Below the pieces are notes generated by a model, which saw only the letters and a list, made by a program, of their open reading frames with translations, did no database searches and had not been told where the DNA came from. 64,000 nt of DNA, from positions 88,312 to 152,311 of the forward strand of contig SVDX01000002.1 of the NCBI GenBank assembly GCA_015057605.1, read 5' to 3'. The DNA is from Lachnospira sp. Lineage in GTDB: Bacteria > Bacillota > Clostridia > Lachnospirales > Lachnospiraceae. The position numbers and the translations under genes were made by a program. Below, in pieces: positions 33,835-43,952 of the stretch; within the stretch, counting starts at the first letter, position 1; each line of letters begins with the position of its first letter.

Positions 33835-34632
33835 TTATGATGGTTGCTTACCAATGTATGCTAAGATACCACCATCTACGTAAAGGATGTGTCCATTTAC
33901 GAAGTCTGAAGCTTCAGAAGCTAAGAATACAGCTGGACCAGCTAAATCATCAGCTTCACCCCATCTGTTAGCTGGAGTCTTAGCTAAGATAAATTGATCA
34001 AATGGATGTCTTGAACCATCTGGTTGAATCTCTCTAAGTGGAGCTGTTTGTGGTGTAGCGATGTAACCAGGTCCGATACCATTACATTGAATGTTGTATT
34101 GACCATATTCTGAACAGATATTCTTTGTTAACATCTTTAAACCGCCCTTAGCTGCTGCATAAGCAGAAACTGTTTCACGGCCTAATTCTGACATCATTGA
34201 ACAAATGTTGATAATCTTACCATGACCCTTCTTAATCATGCTAGGAATAACTGCCTTAGCCATGATGAATGGAGCATTTAAGTCAACATCGATAACTTGT
34301 CTGAATTCTGCTGCTGTCATTTCGCACATTGGAATTCTCTTGATGATACCAGCGTTGTTTACTAAAATATCAATAACGCCTACTTCTTCTTCAATCTTAG
34401 CGATCATTGCATTAACTTGTTCTTCGTTAGTAACGTCACATACATAACCATGTGCCTTAATACCTAACTCTGCGTATGATGCAAGTCCCTTATCTACTAA
34501 TTCTTGCTTAATATCGTTGAATACGATTGTTGCGCCAGCTTTTGCATATGCGCTTGCAATAGCAAAACCGATACCGTATGAAGCACCAGTTACTAAAGCA
34601 ACTTTTCCTTCAAGTGAAAAATTAACTGCCAT
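33835..34632 (-). CDS. kduD: 2-keto-3-deoxygluconate / gluconate 5-dehydrogenase type SDR (KduD)
   Basis: A 265-residue short-chain dehydrogenase: cofactor motif TGASYGIG, NNAG, catalytic Ser (ICSMMSELGRE) and YAAAK. Asp after the second strand (FNDI) favours NAD(H). The core resembles IdnO-type gluconate 5-dehydrogenases. The upstream kduI in the same unit, however, argues that it reduces 2,5-diketo-3-deoxygluconate to 2-keto-3-deoxygluconate in pectin breakdown. The ATG at 34638 overlaps the AGGAG site, so I chose the ATG at 34630-34632 (7-nt spacing). It lies 48 nt after kduI. Confidence 0.88.
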   Translation of the reverse strand: MAVNFSLEGKVALVTGASYGIGFAIASAYAKAGATIVFNDIKQELVDKGLASYAELGIKAHGYVCDVTNEEQVNAMIAKIEEEVGVIDILVNNAGIIKRIPMCEMTAAEFRQVIDVDLNAPFIMAKAVIPSMIKKGHGKIINICSMMSELGRETVSAYAAAKGGLKMLTKNICSEYGQYNIQCNGIGPGYIATPQTAPLREIQPDGSRHPFDQFILAKTPANRWGEADDLAGPAVFLASEASDFVNGHILYVDGGILAYIGKQPS

Positions 34633-34680
34633 TTTCATTCTCCTTTTAATTTTAAATTATTAATTTATAATGAAGCCTTA

Positions 34681-35523
34681 TTATCTAAGGTCTTTCATCG
34701 CTACTGGATCCATATCGTCGAAATCCTGATTCTCACCTGGCATACCCCAGATAAATGTATAAGCATGTGTAGCACTTGCTGAGTGAATTGACCAGCTTGG
34801 TGAAATAACTGCTTCTTCATTACGCATAACGATATGTCTTGTCTCTGTTGGTTCTCCCATATAGTGGAATACAACAGCATTTTCTGGAACTTCGAAGTAT
34901 AAATAAACTTCCATTCTTCTGTCATGTGTGTGACATGGCATTGTGTTCCATACGCTACCTGGCTTAAGTGCAGTCATACCCATAACTAACTGACAGCTTT
35001 CAACTTGTCCAGGTAAAATGTACTTGTTGATTACTCTGTGGTTAGCATCCTCTAAGCAACCAAGCTCAACCTTGTTCTCAGGCTTGATGTCCTTCTCAGG
35101 ATTAATAAATACTGTTGGATATGTCTTATGTGCAGGTGCACTGTTAATGTAGAACTTAGCTGGATTAGAAGGATCTTCACTTTCAAAAGTAATATCCTTA
35201 GCACCCATACCTACATAAATACCATCTTTATAATCAAAGTTGTATACAGTACCGTCAATTGTCATCTTACCCTTGCCACCGATGTTAATAACACCCATCT
35301 CTCTTCTTTGTAAGAAGTAATCTGCTCTTAACTCATCACCAGCTGTTAAAACAAGTGCTTCTGTAGTTGGTGTTGCAGAACCTGTAATGATTCTGTCGAT
35401 GTGGCTGTATACCATCTTAATCTCGCCTGGTACAAATACTTTTTCAATCAAAAAGTCATCTCTAAGTCTTTGTGTATCATAATGCTTTACGTCATTAGGA
35501 TTAGCACCAAATCTGATTTCCAT
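34681..35523 (-). CDS. kduI: 5-keto-4-deoxyuronate isomerase KduI
   Basis: Converts 5-keto-4-deoxyuronate, from unsaturated pectin fragments, to 2,5-diketo-3-deoxygluconate. It is 280 residues, the family length. The N-terminus RFGANPNDVKHYDT, the RREMGVINIGG strand, the metal-binding HTHDRRMEVY and the later His of SIHSASATHAYTFIWGM are characteristic, as is the C-terminal DMDPV. A zinc ion is expected at the cupin centre. It heads the kduI-kduD unit with a clear sigma-A promoter and a possible operator at the transcription start. Confidence 0.96.
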   Translation of the reverse strand: MEIRFGANPNDVKHYDTQRLRDDFLIEKVFVPGEIKMVYSHIDRIITGSATPTTEALVLTAGDELRADYFLQRREMGVINIGGKGKMTIDGTVYNFDYKDGIYVGMGAKDITFESEDPSNPAKFYINSAPAHKTYPTVFINPEKDIKPENKVELGCLEDANHRVINKYILPGQVESCQLVMGMTALKPGSVWNTMPCHTHDRRMEVYLYFEVPENAVVFHYMGEPTETRHIVMRNEEAVISPSWSIHSASATHAYTFIWGMPGENQDFDDMDPVAMKDLR

Positions 35524-35549
35524 AATAAAAATCTCCTTTACAACTTACT

Positions 35550-35570
35550 ATGAGGCGCACCCCACGTCAT
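35550..35570. promoter_or_regulatory. Candidate operator at the kduI transcription start
   Basis: An imperfect palindrome, ATGAGGCGC-ACC-CCACGTCAT, with ATGA/TCAT ends and matching inner G/C positions, lies just downstream of the kduI -10. It is a plausible repressor site for pectin genes. It does not match the pectate lyase palindrome. Confidence 0.35.
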
Positions 35571-35576
35571 TAAATA

Positions 35577-35605
35577 AATATATCATATTTTGTAAGTATT
35601 TTCAA
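35577..35605 (-). promoter_or_regulatory. Sigma-A promoter of kduI-kduD
   Basis: TTGAAA, 17 nt, TATATT on the minus strand, 54 nt before the kduI ATG. Confidence 0.8.
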
Positions 35606-35624
35606 TCATATTTTATTACTAAAA

Positions 35625-37061
35625 TTAGTACATCCAATCCACTTTTATGTCTTTATTCACATAACTTTCTGTAAGTTCCACAATGTGCTCCGCTCTCTTA
35701 TGCTCATCTCTAGAACAGTTCTTCCAAAAATCATCTACATAAATCACCTCATCCATAGAGATAGCGACTTCTCTTAAAAAGCATAAGGTACAGGTGTTGT
35801 AATAATCCAAGATTTCTGGCAAATCATAAATATCTGGCGTAACAGGAATTACTCTTAATAGCCTTTGTGCATTCACGTTATTCTTAATATTCTTAAGCTT
35901 ATAAATGTACTCAATATTATCAAGAATTGACAAATTATTAAATATTGCCTCGCACCTTTCACACTGTATTTTCTTTGCCGCAACAGCATCATACTTTTTA
36001 AATATGAGCATAACAATGATAAATGCCACAACTAAAAGTGCCAACGTAACAAACAGATATATACTATAAGATATTACTTCACTAAAAAGTGCACCTATAT
36101 ATGCGCATACAAACATTACAATACAAGCATTATAATGCAGTCTATTTAAGAATTTATTATACGGAATATCATAAAGTCTAAATATGTATAGTTCTTTTTT
36201 AATCGCATTTCTCATAACCACCAAATACATCACATAAAATGCCACCAAAAGTACATAAGAAACAATTCCAATAAATAGCGACATCTGCTTAGGACAGCCC
36301 TTTTCTAACTGCGCAAAGCTATATATTTTACCATACTCTTCCATCTTTGCCATTTGTTCCTGCGTATAATCCAAAGGATTAAAGCAATATACTGTCTGCG
36401 TAAACCGTGTATCTAATTCTGTATTTTTAGGATTAAGTATATATAGATTTTTACTATCTTCGTTCTTAATATCTCCTACCATTTTTGTAAAATTAAGTTT
36501 ATCTTTTATAACAAAACTCCCTTGAAAATATACCTCAGGTTTAGCAATACCTATTACCTTTAATTTACATCCATTAATCTCAATTATATCGCCAACCTTA
36601 CTGTTACCTTTAATACATACAACCTCGTTAACATCTTCCGAAAAATCAGTATAAGAATAATGCCCCGAGCTAACGATTTCGTAGTTATCACTACTAGTTT
36701 GTATTCCAAGCAAATCATATTTACTCATATCACTACCCATAATGCTTTCACGCCACGCTGCATATCCTTTTCCTGCGACATTAAGAATACCCTCTTTTTT
36801 TTCTTCGTCAGTTACTTCTGTTATATCTTTCATAAGATATTCATCAACTTCATAAAAATCCTGAACAAAGAAATAGCAATTCTCGTAATTAGACATATCG
36901 CCTTTGATTTTCTTAATATCAAATGCTATAAATGCATTCAATATATTTAACGCAAACAAAGCCGCAGCTATCCCAATAGGGATAAGCGCATACGACTTTG
37001 AAATAAGCTTCTTTCTAAATATTTTTTTATATTGTAGTTTTAATTCTTTTGTTAACTTCAT
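35625..37061 (-). CDS. Membrane protein of an ABC-2-type exporter locus
   Basis: A 478-residue protein. It has a positively charged N-terminus, a first helix at about 27-47, a large extracytoplasmic region (about 50-255), four helices at about 258-365 and a C-terminal soluble domain with a CERCE motif. The helix-loop-helices plan resembles ABC exporter permeases with an extracellular domain, but I recognise no family. It is last in the four-gene set (three membrane proteins plus one ATPase). It follows the 213-residue gene directly, with no intergenic bases. The substrate is unknown. Confidence 0.8.
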   Translation of the reverse strand: MKLTKELKLQYKKIFRKKLISKSYALIPIGIAAALFALNILNAFIAFDIKKIKGDMSNYENCYFFVQDFYEVDEYLMKDITEVTDEEKKEGILNVAGKGYAAWRESIMGSDMSKYDLLGIQTSSDNYEIVSSGHYSYTDFSEDVNEVVCIKGNSKVGDIIEINGCKLKVIGIAKPEVYFQGSFVIKDKLNFTKMVGDIKNEDSKNLYILNPKNTELDTRFTQTVYCFNPLDYTQEQMAKMEEYGKIYSFAQLEKGCPKQMSLFIGIVSYVLLVAFYVMYLVVMRNAIKKELYIFRLYDIPYNKFLNRLHYNACIVMFVCAYIGALFSEVISYSIYLFVTLALLVVAFIIVMLIFKKYDAVAAKKIQCERCEAIFNNLSILDNIEYIYKLKNIKNNVNAQRLLRVIPVTPDIYDLPEILDYYNTCTLCFLREVAISMDEVIYVDDFWKNCSRDEHKRAEHIVELTESYVNKDIKVDWMY

Positions 37062-37703
37062 TTAACGATACCTTTCGTACTTTTTATTAAGTATAACTCC
37101 GAATGCAAAGAATACTATTGCCAAAGCAAATATCTCAATGTATCTATCTGTAAGTACTTTTGTGGTCATATGAGACTCATACACATAGGCGCCTATACTC
37201 TTTCCCTTCAAATAGAACATCGAAAGTATATTGTATAATACAATTGCTGTAAATGCCAAGCCCGTACTAGAAACTATATATGCTAATGTATAAAATATTG
37301 CATTAAACAAAAAACATATTATTGCCATTCTCACAAATTCAAGCATTGTTATAAAAGTCATTGCATTAATAGTTAGATAATACACATATACATGTAGCAT
37401 ATACACAATATAAGAGCCTAAAACCATTACATATTTATTTCTGTCAGTTATGTATAATACTTCATTTCCTCTTGCCTCTATATGGTTGTTCAAAAGCAGC
37501 ATGGGCCATATAACCGAAAATATTGGAATTATCGTATTGTTAAGCCCAACTATAGTTTGCCACAAGATTTCAATTTTATCTGGTTTTAATACATCTTCTT
37601 CACGAAGCATAATAATAACCAACTCTGGTAAAACCATCCATAAAACAACAAGTGGTATAAGGATTGATAATCTTAATTGTTTTATATGTCGTTTAACATA
37701 CAT
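37062..37703 (-). CDS. Small membrane protein of the ABC exporter locus
   Basis: A 213-residue protein with about six hydrophobic helices and no extracellular domain, comparable to ABC-2 permease subunits. GGAGG lies 10 nt before the ATG, and the gene overlaps the ATPase gene by 22 nt. Its stop abuts the next membrane gene. Probably one of several membrane partners of the ATPase. No motif identifies a substrate. Confidence 0.8.
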   Translation of the reverse strand: MYVKRHIKQLRLSILIPLVVLWMVLPELVIIMLREEDVLKPDKIEILWQTIVGLNNTIIPIFSVIWPMLLLNNHIEARGNEVLYITDRNKYVMVLGSYIVYMLHVYVYYLTINAMTFITMLEFVRMAIICFLFNAIFYTLAYIVSSTGLAFTAIVLYNILSMFYLKGKSIGAYVYESHMTTKVLTDRYIEIFALAIVFFAFGVILNKKYERYR

Positions 37704-38512
37704 ATGTATCCATCCTCCAACTTAGGTGCTACACTTAGTGCATCAAGCTTTTCTTTAGATGCAACTCTATAGATAATCTTGCCCTCTTTTTCACTACAGG
37801 ATATCATCTTATGCGATTCATTTATCTTGTCAAGCTCATAAATCTTATCATTTGCACATGCCTTTAATTCTTCGCAAGTAAGATTACAGAGAATCTTACC
37901 CTTACTCATAACTAAAACTTTATCACAAACTGCCTCAATATCATCTACAATGTGTGTCGAAATAATAATTACTCGGTCTCTTGAAATTGTATTAACTATA
38001 GATTTAAAACGTAATCTTTCTTCTGGATCAAGACCTGTTGTAGGCTCGTCAAATATAAGAATCTTTGGATTGTTAATAAGTGACTGTGCAATACCAAGAC
38101 GCCTTAACATACCACCCGAAAGCTTTCCAACCTTAGAATTAATCTTTTCAGTTAAGTTAACCTTAGCTATACAATCTCTTATCTCCTTATCTACAGCCTT
38201 TTTATCAACGGACTTTATGCTACAAAAATATTCCATAGCATCATACACGCTAAGCTCTTTAAATAATTCAAACTTTTGTGGCAAATAGCCTATGGTCTTA
38301 TAGTATTCCTTGTCTTTGTTAGAATACTGATTATCCATTGTTATATTACCTGCATTAGCTTTATAAAGTCCGGTAAGCACCCTTAAAAGTGTTGTCTTAC
38401 CAGCGCCATTAGGTCCTAATAGTCCATATATTCCATTTTCTAATGTGATGTTGATATCATCAACGGCATAAAATTTACCAAATTTCTTTTTTAATCCCTG
38501 TATTTCAATCAT
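37682..38512 (-). CDS. ABC transporter ATP-binding protein
   Basis: A 276-residue ATPase with Walker A GLLGPNGAGKTTLLR (about 30-44), a Q-loop in GYLPQKFELFKEL, the signature LSGGMLRRLGIAQ, Walker B ILIFDEPTTGLDPEE and the H-loop STHIVDDIE. The C-terminal tail (about 215-276) is typical of ABC-2 exporters. Its start overlaps the stop of the 573-residue membrane gene by 1 nt. It energises the three membrane proteins encoded around it. Confidence 0.93.
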   Translation of the reverse strand: MIEIQGLKKKFGKFYAVDDINITLENGIYGLLGPNGAGKTTLLRVLTGLYKANAGNITMDNQYSNKDKEYYKTIGYLPQKFELFKELSVYDAMEYFCSIKSVDKKAVDKEIRDCIAKVNLTEKINSKVGKLSGGMLRRLGIAQSLINNPKILIFDEPTTGLDPEERLRFKSIVNTISRDRVIIISTHIVDDIEAVCDKVLVMSKGKILCNLTCEELKACANDKIYELDKINESHKMISCSEKEGKIIYRVASKEKLDALSVAPKLEDGYICMLNDI

Positions 38513-40233
38513 TACTTCTTCTCCTCTTGTTTCTTTTTTAAGAAGTCTTTGTAGTAAATGTCCATTTTTTTCGAATATAATTCGACATAATCATTCTCAA
38601 AATTAGCCCTTTCAATACTTGTTGGGTGATGATACTCATGTATGAAAATTTTCTTTCCGCTAATTGTATAATCTGTACTATACTCTTTTTCATATTCATA
38701 AAACTCTGTAATCATCTTTTCTAATTTTTCTTTAGTATACTCTATTTCCGACAAATATGGATATACAATCGTTATATCTTTCACCTGTATTTCTTTTAAA
38801 AATCCACCTATTATAAATAGGCGATCAGTATTGCCTTCGAAGGTATTATATCCATTAGATGAAAGATTGGAATATATCTTCATATATGAATCTATATTTA
38901 CTTTGAAATTTGCTTTTTGAGGCGATTTTAAAATACCGAATTGTGGCATTTTAAGTTCATTCCCTCTATTAGCATTGATCTCCTTATCTTTTTCTGGATC
39001 TCCAGTGCTTATTGGCGGAAGCTCTACCTTACCTAATGACTTATATGTTTGTATATTATAAGTTCCCGCATAAGGATAATATGGAAATATTCCCGATAGA
39101 TATGTAGCATCCCTATCAGCATAATATACATTTACCTTACCTTGATAAATCATTCTTATTTTTTCGATGTCATTTCCATCACTAAATACTTTTATATGGT
39201 CTCCATTTTGTTCAAATGTAAGTTCATTATCCGACTGGTTATACACCTTTGACACCTTAAATGTATGGTATAATGTAAATCTATATTCTTCTAATTTAGT
39301 ATTATCTGGAGTCATAGTACAGTCAACAGTCAAATCATTTCTAATCTTAATATCCATATCATAGGAAGTTATATTATAATTTTGTTCTTCCAAAACTTCT
39401 ATATAATCAGTATAAAACAAATCTCCTAATAATTCAGACTTCTCTTCCTCTTTATACAAAAGCACCATAGAAAAGAGTAAACATATACTTATTATATTGA
39501 TCAACAATTTTTTATTAGAAATATATATATTAGCAAATATTATAAATGCCCCAATAATTAATATTGATATCCTACACCAATCGAATAGTTCAATTGGATA
39601 TGCATATAGTGGTTTAGTATATTCAATTTTAGAAGGCAGGAATTTCAACAATTCTATAAGCAATTTATCAACCTTAATATTATGTGATAAGTCTATTAGT
39701 ATTGACGAATTCACTATGCAAGCAATAACAACCATTGCTATAACAGAAATAATCCTTTTATTAAAGCATGTTAAAAGCATTCCTAAAATAATTGCCAAAA
39801 CACCTGGCAAAAAGAAATATAACGCTATTATTCTTACTATATACCAGCAATATTGTAACGTAAAGTTATTATGCATTGATGACATAATAACAATTATAAC
39901 TGTCATAATAGTTGTAGTTAATATATTTATAATGTTTAATGAAATCCAATAATATAAATATCCATTTTTTGCAGTATTAACCTTCATAAGTTCTTCAAAT
40001 TGTGATTTTTTAAATCTATACAAACACTGATTAACTACAAATAGAATCATCACAAAATATATATAAGCACATTCAATACTATATATCACTTGATTATATG
40101 TAAGGTGTCTATCCGCTTTTGGTACATACCATACAATAATATTATAAAATATATAGACTGTAAGAATTGCAACAAGTATATTAGTGTATTTATCACTTAA
40201 TATCAGCTTTAAATTATTCTTTATCTTATTCAT
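38512..40233 (-). CDS. Large ABC-2-like permease with a C-terminal extracytoplasmic domain
   Basis: 573 residues. About seven helices lie in residues 18-258, then a soluble domain (about 262-573) rich in Tyr, Asp and Lys with FPYYPYAGTYN. It resembles ABC permeases joined to an M1-aminopeptidase-like beta domain, but no HExxH zinc site is visible. The role of the extracellular part is unknown. GGGAGA precedes the ATG, which overlaps the stop of deoA by 1 nt (TAATG). The exporter genes therefore seem to be read from the deoB promoter. Confidence 0.82.
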   Translation of the reverse strand: MNKIKNNLKLILSDKYTNILVAILTVYIFYNIIVWYVPKADRHLTYNQVIYSIECAYIYFVMILFVVNQCLYRFKKSQFEELMKVNTAKNGYLYYWISLNIINILTTTIMTVIIVIMSSMHNNFTLQYCWYIVRIIALYFFLPGVLAIILGMLLTCFNKRIISVIAMVVIACIVNSSILIDLSHNIKVDKLLIELLKFLPSKIEYTKPLYAYPIELFDWCRISILIIGAFIIFANIYISNKKLLINIISICLLFSMVLLYKEEEKSELLGDLFYTDYIEVLEEQNYNITSYDMDIKIRNDLTVDCTMTPDNTKLEEYRFTLYHTFKVSKVYNQSDNELTFEQNGDHIKVFSDGNDIEKIRMIYQGKVNVYYADRDATYLSGIFPYYPYAGTYNIQTYKSLGKVELPPISTGDPEKDKEINANRGNELKMPQFGILKSPQKANFKVNIDSYMKIYSNLSSNGYNTFEGNTDRLFIIGGFLKEIQVKDITIVYPYLSEIEYTKEKLEKMITEFYEYEKEYSTDYTISGKKIFIHEYHHPTSIERANFENDYVELYSKKMDIYYKDFLKKKQEEKK

Positions 40234-41537
40234 TAATGTATTTCTCCCATTATCATCTCATTTTTCTCTACTTTATCCGCCGAATACGCATAAACTCTCT
40301 CAAATCTTTTCACTGCCGCATCAAGTTTTTCTTCATCGTTGGCATATAGTGTAGCTATTACATCACCCTTTGCTACATAATCACTAACCTTTTTGTGAAT
40401 TATAACACCTACACTAAGGTCAATCGTACTTTCTTTACAAGTGCGTCCACCGCCAAGTATCATGGCTACATTGCCCACTTCTTCTGATACAATTTTAGCT
40501 ACATAGCCCTCAGCTTCTGACTTTATTTCCTTTTCATAAGCCGCCTTTTTAAAATATGTATAGTCATATATTGCTCTTGCATCACCATTTTGACTTTTTA
40601 CCAATTCTTCAAGTTTCTTTAGGGCACTACCGTCTTCTATCGTACTGATAAGCATTTCTCGAGCCTTAGCAACATTTTCTGCCTTCTTTGCAAGAACGAC
40701 CATATGAGAACCCAAGCAAAGACATAACTCAAGCAGGTCCTTAGGGCCTCTTCCCTTTAAGGTTTCAATAGCTTCAATTACTTCAAGGTTGTTGCCAACT
40801 GCATTACCAAGTGGCTCATCCATATTAGAAATAACGGCAACCATCGCACGACCAGCACCCTTTCCTATGTTAACCATAGCTGTTGCAAGCTTATTTGCAT
40901 CCTCAAATGTTTTCATAAATGCACCACTGCCCACCTTGACATCTAACACAATGCCATCAGCGCCTGATGCAAGCTTTTTGCTCATAATGCTGCCCGCAAT
41001 TAATGAAATGTTATCAACAGTCGCAGTAACATCTCTAAGAGCATATAGCTTCTTATCTGCTGGTGCAAGATTGCCTGTTTGTGATGCAATTGCAATCTTA
41101 ATATCATTAACATTTTTAATAAATGTTTCCTCGTCTATAGCTGTGGTAAAGCCTTCAAAGGACTCTAATTTATCAATGGTTCCGCCTGTATGACCAAGAC
41201 CTCTTCCTGACATCTTAGCTACTGGTACACCAAGTGCCGCAACCATAGGAGCAAGCACTAATGTAGTCTTGTCTCCAACGCCACCTGTACTGTGCTTATC
41301 AACCTTAATTCCATTAATTGCAGACAAATCAAGCATATCGCCCGAATGTGCCATAGCCATAGTAAGATTAAGTGTCTCTTCATCTGTCATACCGTTAAAA
41401 TATATAGCCATCAAAAGCGCAGACACCTGATAATCCGGTATCTCACCCTTTACATAACCATCAATGATAAAATCTATTTCTTCCTTTGTAAGCTCTTTCG
41501 CATTACGTTTTTTCAAAATCAAATCATACATTCTCAT
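40233..41537 (-). CDS. deoA: Pyrimidine-nucleoside phosphorylase (thymidine phosphorylase family)
   Basis: Splits thymidine, deoxyuridine or uridine with phosphate to base and (deoxy)ribose-1-phosphate, in the cytosol. It has 434 residues. The signature [19 protein letters not shown] (about 83-101) and [13 protein letters not shown] bind phosphate and nucleoside; [25 protein letters not shown] is the family block. The length fits Gram-positive Pdp enzymes, which accept both uridine and thymidine. It lies 19 nt after deoB, whose product uses the pentose-1-phosphate formed. GGGGGT is the ribosome site. Confidence 0.95.
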   Translation of the reverse strand: MRMYDLILKKRNAKELTKEEIDFIIDGYVKGEIPDYQVSALLMAIYFNGMTDEETLNLTMAMAHSGDMLDLSAINGIKVDKHSTGGVGDKTTLVLAPMVAALGVPVAKMSGRGLGHTGGTIDKLESFEGFTTAIDEETFIKNVNDIKIAIASQTGNLAPADKKLYALRDVTATVDNISLIAGSIMSKKLASGADGIVLDVKVGSGAFMKTFEDANKLATAMVNIGKGAGRAMVAVISNMDEPLGNAVGNNLEVIEAIETLKGRGPKDLLELCLCLGSHMVVLAKKAENVAKAREMLISTIEDGSALKKLEELVKSQNGDARAIYDYTYFKKAAYEKEIKSEAEGYVAKIVSEEVGNVAMILGGGRTCKESTIDLSVGVIIHKKVSDYVAKGDVIATLYANDEEKLDAAVKRFERVYAYSADKVEKNEMIMGEIH

Positions 41538-41556
41538 AAAGCTACCCCCGCTTTCA

Positions 41557-42735
41557 TTAAAGAAGTGTCAAATAACTGATACCTGATGCTAATGGTTCTA
41601 AATCAAATATATCCGCTATTGTCTGACCTATATTTGCAAATGTATCTCCTGTTCTAAAGTCTCTGCAAGAAACTGCATTTTTACTATACATAAGTAATGG
41701 CACATATTCTCTTGTGTGGTCCGTACCCTCTGTTGTAGGGTCACAGCCATGGTCTGCTGTAATCATAAGCAAATCATCATCTTTCATAGCTGCCATAATT
41801 TCAGGCAACCTTGCATCAAACTCTTCAAGTCCTCTGCCATATCCTTCATAGTCATTTCTATGGCCCCATTTACTGTCAAACTCAACTAAATTTGTAAATA
41901 TAAGACCTCTATTATCAGCCTTCATATATTCAATTGTTTTATCTATGCCATCCTGATTGTCCTTTGTATGAATAGCTTCGGTAATGCCAACACCTGCAAA
42001 AATATCCTCAATCTTTCCTACGCCAATAACATCAAGACCTTTATCCTGCAATCTGCAAAGTACATTGTCAGTAGTTGGCTTTAGTGAAAAATCTCTTCTG
42101 TTTGAGGTTCTTGTAAAATTACCAGGCTCGCCTACAAATGGTCTTGCAATTACTCTTGCTACTGCATGCTCGTCTTTAAGCATTTTTCTTGCTATCTCGC
42201 ATATTTCGTAAAGTCTGTCAACTGGTATAACATCTTCATGAGCCGCTATCTGAAATACACTATCCGCGGATGTATATATTATCGGATAACCAGTATCCAT
42301 ATGTTCCTTACCAAGCTGTGCTATAATAGTTGTACCCGATGCAGTGCAGTTACCAAGATAGCCCTTTTCACCAGTCTTTTCAAGAAATTCATCCATTACT
42401 TCCTTAGGAAATCCATTAGGATATGTTGGAAATGGATTCTTTGTAACAATACCCGTCATCTCCCAATGTCCAATAGTAGTATCCTTACCTGCCGACACCT
42501 CTGCAAGTCTTGCAAACGAGCCTTTAGGCTTTGTAACCTTTGTAAATTCTCTCATTCCTTCTATATTACCAAGTCCTAAATCTATCATATTAGGTATATT
42601 AAGTCCACCCAACTTTTTAGCTACATTATTGATTGTGTTAACGCCGTAGTCGCCAAATTTATGCGCATCCGGCAATGCACCCATTCCCACACTGTCTAAT
42701 ACTATCAATATAACTCTGTTAAATTTATTATCCAT
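41557..42735 (-). CDS. deoB: Phosphopentomutase
   Basis: Interconverts (deoxy)ribose 1-phosphate and 5-phosphate. It has 392 residues of the alkaline-phosphatase superfamily: metal-binding [17 protein letters not shown] at the N-terminus, the catalytic Thr in [12 protein letters not shown], and [22 protein letters not shown] near the C-terminus. GGAGG lies 8 nt before the ATG. It heads the deoB-deoA-ABC exporter unit, driven by a TTGAAT/TATAAT promoter with a palindrome over the -10. Confidence 0.97.
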   Translation of the reverse strand: MDNKFNRVILIVLDSVGMGALPDAHKFGDYGVNTINNVAKKLGGLNIPNMIDLGLGNIEGMREFTKVTKPKGSFARLAEVSAGKDTTIGHWEMTGIVTKNPFPTYPNGFPKEVMDEFLEKTGEKGYLGNCTASGTTIIAQLGKEHMDTGYPIIYTSADSVFQIAAHEDVIPVDRLYEICEIARKMLKDEHAVARVIARPFVGEPGNFTRTSNRRDFSLKPTTDNVLCRLQDKGLDVIGVGKIEDIFAGVGITEAIHTKDNQDGIDKTIEYMKADNRGLIFTNLVEFDSKWGHRNDYEGYGRGLEEFDARLPEIMAAMKDDDLLMITADHGCDPTTEGTDHTREYVPLLMYSKNAVSCRDFRTGDTFANIGQTIADIFDLEPLASGISYLTLL

Positions 42736-42766
42736 TATACATTTCCTCCAAATATACTATAGGTAT

Positions 42767-42795
42767 ATTATACCTTTTTCATAAATATCATTCAA
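42767..42795 (-). promoter_or_regulatory. Promoter of deoB with overlapping palindrome
   Basis: TTGAAT, 17 nt, TATAAT on the minus strand. The 13-nt palindrome GGTATAATATACC spans the -10, a possible repressor site controlling the nucleoside-catabolic genes. Confidence 0.75.
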
Positions 42796-42813
42796 GTTTT
42801 TTGAAAAATTATA

Positions 42814-42842
42814 TAGACAAACAAAAAAAATTGTGTTACAAT
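42814..42842 (+). promoter_or_regulatory. Promoter of the DAHP synthase gene
   Basis: TAGACA, 17 nt, TACAAT, 39 nt before the chosen ATG and divergent from the deoB promoter. No T-box or riboswitch-like leader fits in the short upstream space. Confidence 0.75.
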
Positions 42843-42881
42843 GCTTTAAAGCGTTAAACTATTAAAAGGATGGTGGATTAT

Positions 42882-43913
42882 ATGAGTTTCAATTTTATTA
42901 GAAAATTACCAGTTCCAAAGGACATTAAGGAGGCTTATCCATTAAGTAGTGAAAGCCTCTTAATTAAAGAAAAAAGAGATGCCGAATTAAAAAATATAAT
43001 TACTGGCAACTCTGATAAATTTTTAGTTATTGTTGGACCATGCTCTGCAGACAATGAGGATTCTGTTATGGACTACACTCTTCGTCTTGCAAAAGTACAG
43101 GAAAAGGTAGCAGACAAATTGCTTATCGTTCCAAGAATCTATACTAATAAGCCTCGTACAACAGGTGAAGGCTACAAGGGTATGCTTCACCAGCCTGACC
43201 CAACAAAGGAATCTGACTTATTAGCAGGTATTATCGCAATTAGAAAGCTTCATATGGATATAATCAATTCAACTGGTCTTACTACCTCTGATGAAATGTT
43301 ATACCCTGAAAACTACTGGTATCTTGCTGATATTTTATCTTATGTTGCCGTTGGTGCTCGTTCTGTTGAAGATCAACAACATCGTTTAACTGTAAGCGGT
43401 ATGAATATTCCTGCCGGTATGAAGAATCCTACAAGTGGTGACTATACTGTTATGTTAAATTCTGTTGTTGCTGCTCAAGGCGCTCATTCATTTATATATA
43501 GAGGTTGGGAAGTTACAACTGATGGTAATCCTCTCACTCACACTATTTTAAGAGGTGCTGTTAATAAGCACGGTCAGGCAATTCCTAACTATCATTATGA
43601 AGACCTTATTCGTCTTCACGATATGTATGCAGCAAAGAATCTTGCTAACCCTGCATGCATAGTTGATGCTAACCACAGCAATTCAAACAAGCAATATAAA
43701 GAACAAATAAGAATAGTTAAAGAAGTTCTTCATAGTCGTCGCCACAGTGCAGACCTTAACAAGCTTGTAAAGGGTGTTATGATTGAAAGCTATATCGAAG
43801 AAGGCAACCAAAAGGTTACTGATTGCGTATATGGTAAATCAATCACAGACCCATGTCTTGGTTGGAATGATACAGAAAAATTATTATATGATATTGCAGA
43901 AAATTTAGTCTAA
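42882..43913 (+). CDS. 3-deoxy-7-phosphoheptulonate (DAHP) synthase, class I
   Basis: First enzyme of the shikimate pathway, joining phosphoenolpyruvate and erythrose 4-phosphate. It has 343 residues. VGPCSADNED, the PRIYTNKPRTTGEGYKGM block, GARSVEDQQHR and the metal-binding DANHSNSNKQYKEQ identify the AroF/G/H type. ATGs at 42870 and 42882 are in frame; GGTGG 5 nt before 42882 favours the second. It is a single gene with its own promoter and terminator. The sequence does not tell which aromatic amino acid inhibits it. Confidence 0.95.
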   Translation: MSFNFIRKLPVPKDIKEAYPLSSESLLIKEKRDAELKNIITGNSDKFLVIVGPCSADNEDSVMDYTLRLAKVQEKVADKLLIVPRIYTNKPRTTGEGYKGMLHQPDPTKESDLLAGIIAIRKLHMDIINSTGLTTSDEMLYPENYWYLADILSYVAVGARSVEDQQHRLTVSGMNIPAGMKNPTSGDYTVMLNSVVAAQGAHSFIYRGWEVTTDGNPLTHTILRGAVNKHGQAIPNYHYEDLIRLHDMYAAKNLANPACIVDANHSNSNKQYKEQIRIVKEVLHSRRHSADLNKLVKGVMIESYIEEGNQKVTDCVYGKSITDPCLGWNDTEKLLYDIAENLV

Positions 43914-43914
43914 T

Positions 43915-43952
43915 AAAAAAGAAAGAATCTCGTAATTGAGATTCTTTCTTTT
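43915..43952. terminator. Bidirectional terminator between DAHP synthase and xerD
   Basis: AAAGAAAGAATCTC / GAGATTCTTTCTTT forms a 14-bp stem with A- and T-runs on the two sides, so it can act in both directions for the convergent genes. Confidence 0.88.
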
